64,000 nt of DNA, from contig NZ_CP108080.1 of NCBI RefSeq assembly GCF_036181745.1, forward strand, positions 5,397,501-5,461,500. Reading direction: 5' to 3'. Position numbers and translations under genes: made by a program. The first letter of the stretch is position 1; each line of letters starts with the position of its first letter. Shown here one piece after another: positions 61,405-64,000 of the stretch. The notes beneath the pieces were generated by a model, which was given only the letters and a program-made list of their open reading frames with translations, had not been told where the DNA came from and searched no databases. Source of the stretch: Streptomyces sp. NBC_00259. Lineage in GTDB: Bacteria > Actinomycetota > Actinomycetes > Streptomycetales > Streptomycetaceae.

Positions 61405-61506
61405 AACCAACAGCAGACCGAAGCTGTCCAGCACCCGTCAGGCAAACCCACGAATTGGTACGCAAAGCAACTCATGGGGTGCCCAACGAACTCACAACCA
61501 GATCAC
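60322..61506. mobile_element. IS630-type insertion sequence (1185 bp)
   Basis: The left end GTGACCCGGTT and right end AACCAGATCAC are imperfect inverted repeats (about 9 of 11 bases). The element is flanked by TA on both sides (60320-60321 and 61507-61508), the target duplication of IS630/Tc1-mariner elements. It carries one transposase gene. It lies in the short gap between the converging imine reductase and DUF418 genes. Confidence 0.85.
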
Positions 61507-61519
61507 TAGGCCTGCGTCG

Positions 61520-62806
61520 TCAGGCCCGCCCCGCCCGCCTCGTTCCGCCGTACATCAGCCGCCGCAGCACCGCCTCGGCGGGGCCGCGGCGGCCCCGGCC
61601 TTCCAGGGCGTACGCGCCGGCCACCGTGAGCAGCCAGACGGCGGTCGCGAACAGGGCCGTCGTCGCGCTCGTGAGGTGCTCGCCGAGGCCCAGGCCCCAG
61701 GCCGCGAGGAGCGGCGCGAAGACGAGTGAGTGCGCGAGGTAGCAGGACAGCGACCGCTTGCCGACCGCGGACACGGCGGTCACGGCCGTGGCGCCCGGAG
61801 TGCGCCCGCGGGCCGGACGAGCGGTCCACCAGTGCGCGAAGAGGGCGATCGCGGCGACGTATCCGAGGCCGGCGGCGTTGCCGGTGACGTCGCGGAGGAC
61901 GGTCAGGGCTCCCGACTCGCTCTGCGCCGCGTCCGGTACGCGCAGTGCGCCGATGTGGGCGAGGGCGGCGGGCAGTCCGCCGAGCCAGCCGACGGTGATG
62001 CCGACGACGGCTGTGCGGCGCAGCAGCGGCAGATGGCGACCGGGCTCCTCCAGGACGCGCCGCCGGGCGGCCCGGAAGCCGAGCAGGAAGATGACGTAGG
62101 TGCCGCCGACGAGGGAGAGCGGCGCGGCGGCGAACGTCACGAACAGGCCGGTGGTCAGCCGGGTGCCGGCCGCGGCGAGCCAGCTCTCCTCACCGCCGGC
62201 GTACGCCAGGTGTCCCGGCTCCGCGCCCGCGTCCCCGAGCGAACCCAACTCGCCCCGGATCAGGGCGAACAGCGCCGGCCCCGCCGTCAGGAGCACCAGC
62301 TGAGCGGTCGCGATCCCGATCCACCAGGTCAGCGCGCGGTCGCTGCGGCGCAGGAAGAACCAGCCGAGCACGAGGCTCAGCAGCCCGTAGTAGCCGAGGA
62401 TGTCGCCGGCCATCAGCAGGGTCGCGTGCGCGAGACCGATGACGAGCAGCCACAGGCTGCGCCTGCGCAGAATGCCGACCGCGTCGCGCTCGGAGGTCCC
62501 GGCCGCGGTCTGGCGCAGGTAGAGCTGCGTCATCCCGTAGCCGAAGAGGAACGCGAAGAGCGGGTAGACGCGCAGATCCAGCACCACGATCATCGTGAAC
62601 TGCACCGCCCGGTCCGGCCACGACCCGTCGACCGGCTGCCATCCCGAGGGACCGCGACGTGCGGTCCACAGATGGAACGCGGTGTTGGACAGCACGATGA
62701 GCAGGAGCATCAGCCCCCGCGCGAAGTCGGGCGCGAGCGCGCGTTCCCCGGTGCGTACGGGCACGGGCCCGGGGCGGGACGCCGGCGACGTGGTCTCAGC
62801 GGTCAT
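61520..62806 (-). CDS. DUF418 multi-pass membrane protein
   Basis: The 428-aa protein has about ten membrane segments. It contains DFARGLMLLLIVLSN at the first helix, FLFGYGMTQLYLRQ, and the C-terminal DUF418 region with VGKRSLSCYLAHSLVFAPLL. DUF418 proteins (YeiB-like) have acyltransferase-3-like topology and unknown function. ATG 62806 is the start. The IS element ends 14 bp beyond its stop. It is divergent from the HelD-type gene, 279 bp away. Confidence 0.88.
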   Translation of the reverse strand: MTAETTSPASRPGPVPVRTGERALAPDFARGLMLLLIVLSNTAFHLWTARRGPSGWQPVDGSWPDRAVQFTMIVVLDLRVYPLFAFLFGYGMTQLYLRQTAAGTSERDAVGILRRRSLWLLVIGLAHATLLMAGDILGYYGLLSLVLGWFFLRRSDRALTWWIGIATAQLVLLTAGPALFALIRGELGSLGDAGAEPGHLAYAGGEESWLAAAGTRLTTGLFVTFAAAPLSLVGGTYVIFLLGFRAARRRVLEEPGRHLPLLRRTAVVGITVGWLGGLPAALAHIGALRVPDAAQSESGALTVLRDVTGNAAGLGYVAAIALFAHWWTARPARGRTPGATAVTAVSAVGKRSLSCYLAHSLVFAPLLAAWGLGLGEHLTSATTALFATAVWLLTVAGAYALEGRGRRGPAEAVLRRLMYGGTRRAGRA

Positions 62807-63085
62807 GCGGGCACGCTAGGGAGGCCGACCGGCTGCCGGACATCGGTCTTACGTCCATGCCGGACCGACGAAGGTATGCGGCCTTCCGTGAGCACGCTGC
62901 CCGCCGGGCGTGAGCCGCGTCCCGGCGCCGCGTACACAAACAGGCCCCGTACACAAACACAAAAGCCCCGGTCCGCATTTGACGGCCGAGGCATTTTCTC
63001 GCGTATATTGAATAGTTCCGTGTGCGCACGTGACAAAGCGCACGGAGAAGTTCAATAAACTTACTCTAGCGGTTCAGGAGCTGCA
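62807..63085. promoter_or_regulatory. Divergent DUF418/HelD control region
   Basis: The 279-bp gap is AT-rich compared with its neighbours. It holds a 12-bp direct repeat CGTACACAAACA (62931-62942 and 62948-62959) and, nearer HelD, a long dyad with outer arms ATTGAA (63007-63012) and TTCAAT (63051-63056) and inner GC-rich partial arms. No rifamycin-associated element (GGGGCTTGCGGCAAGCCCC) is seen. No ORF is supportable. Confidence 0.6.
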
Positions 63086-64000
63086 TTGTCAACCGAGGAA
63101 ATGCGGCAGGAACAACGATTCGTCTCGCTCGCCCATGAGCGCCTCGACCAGCTCCGGGCCGAGGCCGAGGCCGCCGTCCGCGCCACGATCGCGCAGGTCA
63201 GCACCGACCGGCAGGCGCGTGTGGAGCGCGATATCGGCGTGGCCGAGCACTCCGCGTCGCTCGCCGCGCTGAATGCCGCGGACGCCGGGCTCTGCTTCGG
63301 GCGTATCGACCGGCGTGACGGAGTCACCCATCACATCGGGCGCACCGGAATCCGCAAGGACGACACCGAGCGCACTCCGCTGCTGATCGACTGGCGCGCT
63401 CCAGTCGCGCGTCCGTTCTATCTCGCGACCGGATACGAGCCGATGGGGCTGCGCCGCCGCCGGCACATCACCAGCGAGGGCCGCACCGTCACCGCGCTGC
63501 ACGACGAGATCATGGATCTCGCCGATCCCACCCGCACCGGCTACGAGTCGCACGACGCCGACGAGGTGCTGCTCGCCGCGCTCGGCAGTGCCCGCACCGG
63601 ACGCATGGGTGACATCGTCTCGACGATCCAGGCCGAGCAGGACCACATCATCCGCGCCCCGCAGCGCGGACTGCTCGTCGTCGAGGGCGGGCCGGGCACC
63701 GGGAAGACCGCGGTCGCGCTGCACCGGGCCGCGTACCTGCTGTACGCGCACCGGGAGCAGCTCGCCAAGCGGGCCGTGCTGATCGTCGGGCCCAACCCCG
63801 CCTTCCTCGGCTACATCGGAGAGGTGCTGCCCTCGCTCGGTGAGACGGGCGTACTCCTGGCGACGGTCGGCGAGTTGTTCCCCGGTGTGCACGCCACGGG
63901 CACCGACAGCCCCGCGGCCGCCGCAGTCAAGGGCCGCGCGGACATGTCCGCCGTGCTGGCCGAGGCCGTACGGGACCGGCAGCGGGTGCCCGAGAAGGGC
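63086..64000 (+). CDS. HelD/HelR-type RNA polymerase-associated helicase (5' part)
   Basis: The first 305 codons of a large ATPase are present; the gene runs off the window. The N-terminal coiled coil (about 1-65) is followed by FGRIDRRDGVTHHIGRTGIR, LIDWRAPVARPFYLAT and Walker A GGPGTGKTA (201-209). This is the UvrD/Rep-like HelD family that removes stalled RNA polymerase and, in Streptomyces HelR, can displace rifamycins. TTG 63086 with AGGAG 5 bp upstream gives STEEMRQEQRFVS; ATG 63101 is a later alternative. Confidence 0.9.
   Translation, partial: MSTEEMRQEQRFVSLAHERLDQLRAEAEAAVRATIAQVSTDRQARVERDIGVAEHSASLAALNAADAGLCFGRIDRRDGVTHHIGRTGIRKDDTERTPLLIDWRAPVARPFYLATGYEPMGLRRRRHITSEGRTVTALHDEIMDLADPTRTGYESHDADEVLLAALGSARTGRMGDIVSTIQAEQDHIIRAPQRGLLVVEGGPGTGKTAVALHRAAYLLYAHREQLAKRAVLIVGPNPAFLGYIGEVLPSLGETGVLLATVGELFPGVHATGTDSPAAAAVKGRADMSAVLAEAVRDRQRVPEKG

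Noticed and set aside
62807..63085. Rifamycin-associated element upstream of HelD
   Set aside because: No sequence like GGGGCTTGCGGCAAGCCCC was found in the region.

Overview
This window is high-GC actinobacterial chromosomal DNA, almost certainly from a Streptomyces. The evidence is very strong third-position GC bias, frequent GTG starts, GTGA/ATGA translational couplings, and signature genes: nucS instead of mutSL, the FilP/Scy polarity coiled coils, isobutyryl-CoA mutase icmA, and several DUF families typical of the genus. From memory the gene order follows the core region of S. coelicolor around SCO5388 to SCO5426. The islet at 34.7-36.9 kb, the IS630-type element at 60.3-61.5 kb and the genes right of about 43 kb look more accessory.

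Layout. 0-3 kb: nucS, a divergent SCO5389-family gene, an LLM flavin oxidoreductase and a small zinc-ribbon-like protein. 3-7 kb: two tandem paralogous ABC exporter cassettes. 7-12.3 kb: filP and scy, the apical-growth cytoskeleton. 12.4-15.2 kb: methylmalonyl-CoA epimerase, thiolase and meaB. With icmA at 23-24.7 kb these form the acyl-CoA and B12-mutase metabolism of the window. 15.2-18.2 kb: a 30-bp minisatellite, then a PepSY protein divergent from an OmpR-type two-component system. 18.4-23 kb: a MarR regulator, three linked AIM24-type genes, two DUF3817 membrane proteins, an MTH1187 thiamine-binding-type protein and a second MarR. 24.8 kb: a stand-alone protein resembling EF-G domain IV. 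25.1-29.5 kb: a two-component system divergent from a MurG paralogue plus a sugar-nucleotide dehydratase. 29.6-31.5 kb: a TetR gene and a thioredoxin/TPR (YbbN-type) gene sharing a strong palindrome. 32.1-34.7 kb: a DUF6230, DUF6114 and secreted-protein operon behind a 649-bp leader. 34.7-36.9 kb: a small accessory islet between two look-alike terminators. 36.9-43.1 kb: pyk, ackA-pta and divergent pfkA (lower glycolysis and acetate overflow). 43.2-47.9 kb: an acid phosphatase, an XRE regulator and a sugar ABC importer. 48.1-52 kb: a CitB/DcuR-type two-component system divergent from a dicarboxylate symporter. 52-59.4 kb: a thioesterase, a GlxA-type regulator, a GYD protein, a DUF1996 lipoprotein, a GH16 beta-glucanase with a LacI-type operator, an aldo/keto reductase, an epimerase and an Lrp regulator. 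59.4-64 kb: an imine-reductase-type enzyme, the IS element, a DUF418 membrane protein and the 5' part of a HelD-type helicase cut by the window end.

No tRNA, rRNA or CRISPR array was recognised. Regulation is dense: three two-component systems, and MarR, TetR, XRE, GlxA/AraC and Lrp regulators. Inverted or direct repeats sit in several divergent promoters, and hairpin terminators separate most convergent gene pairs.
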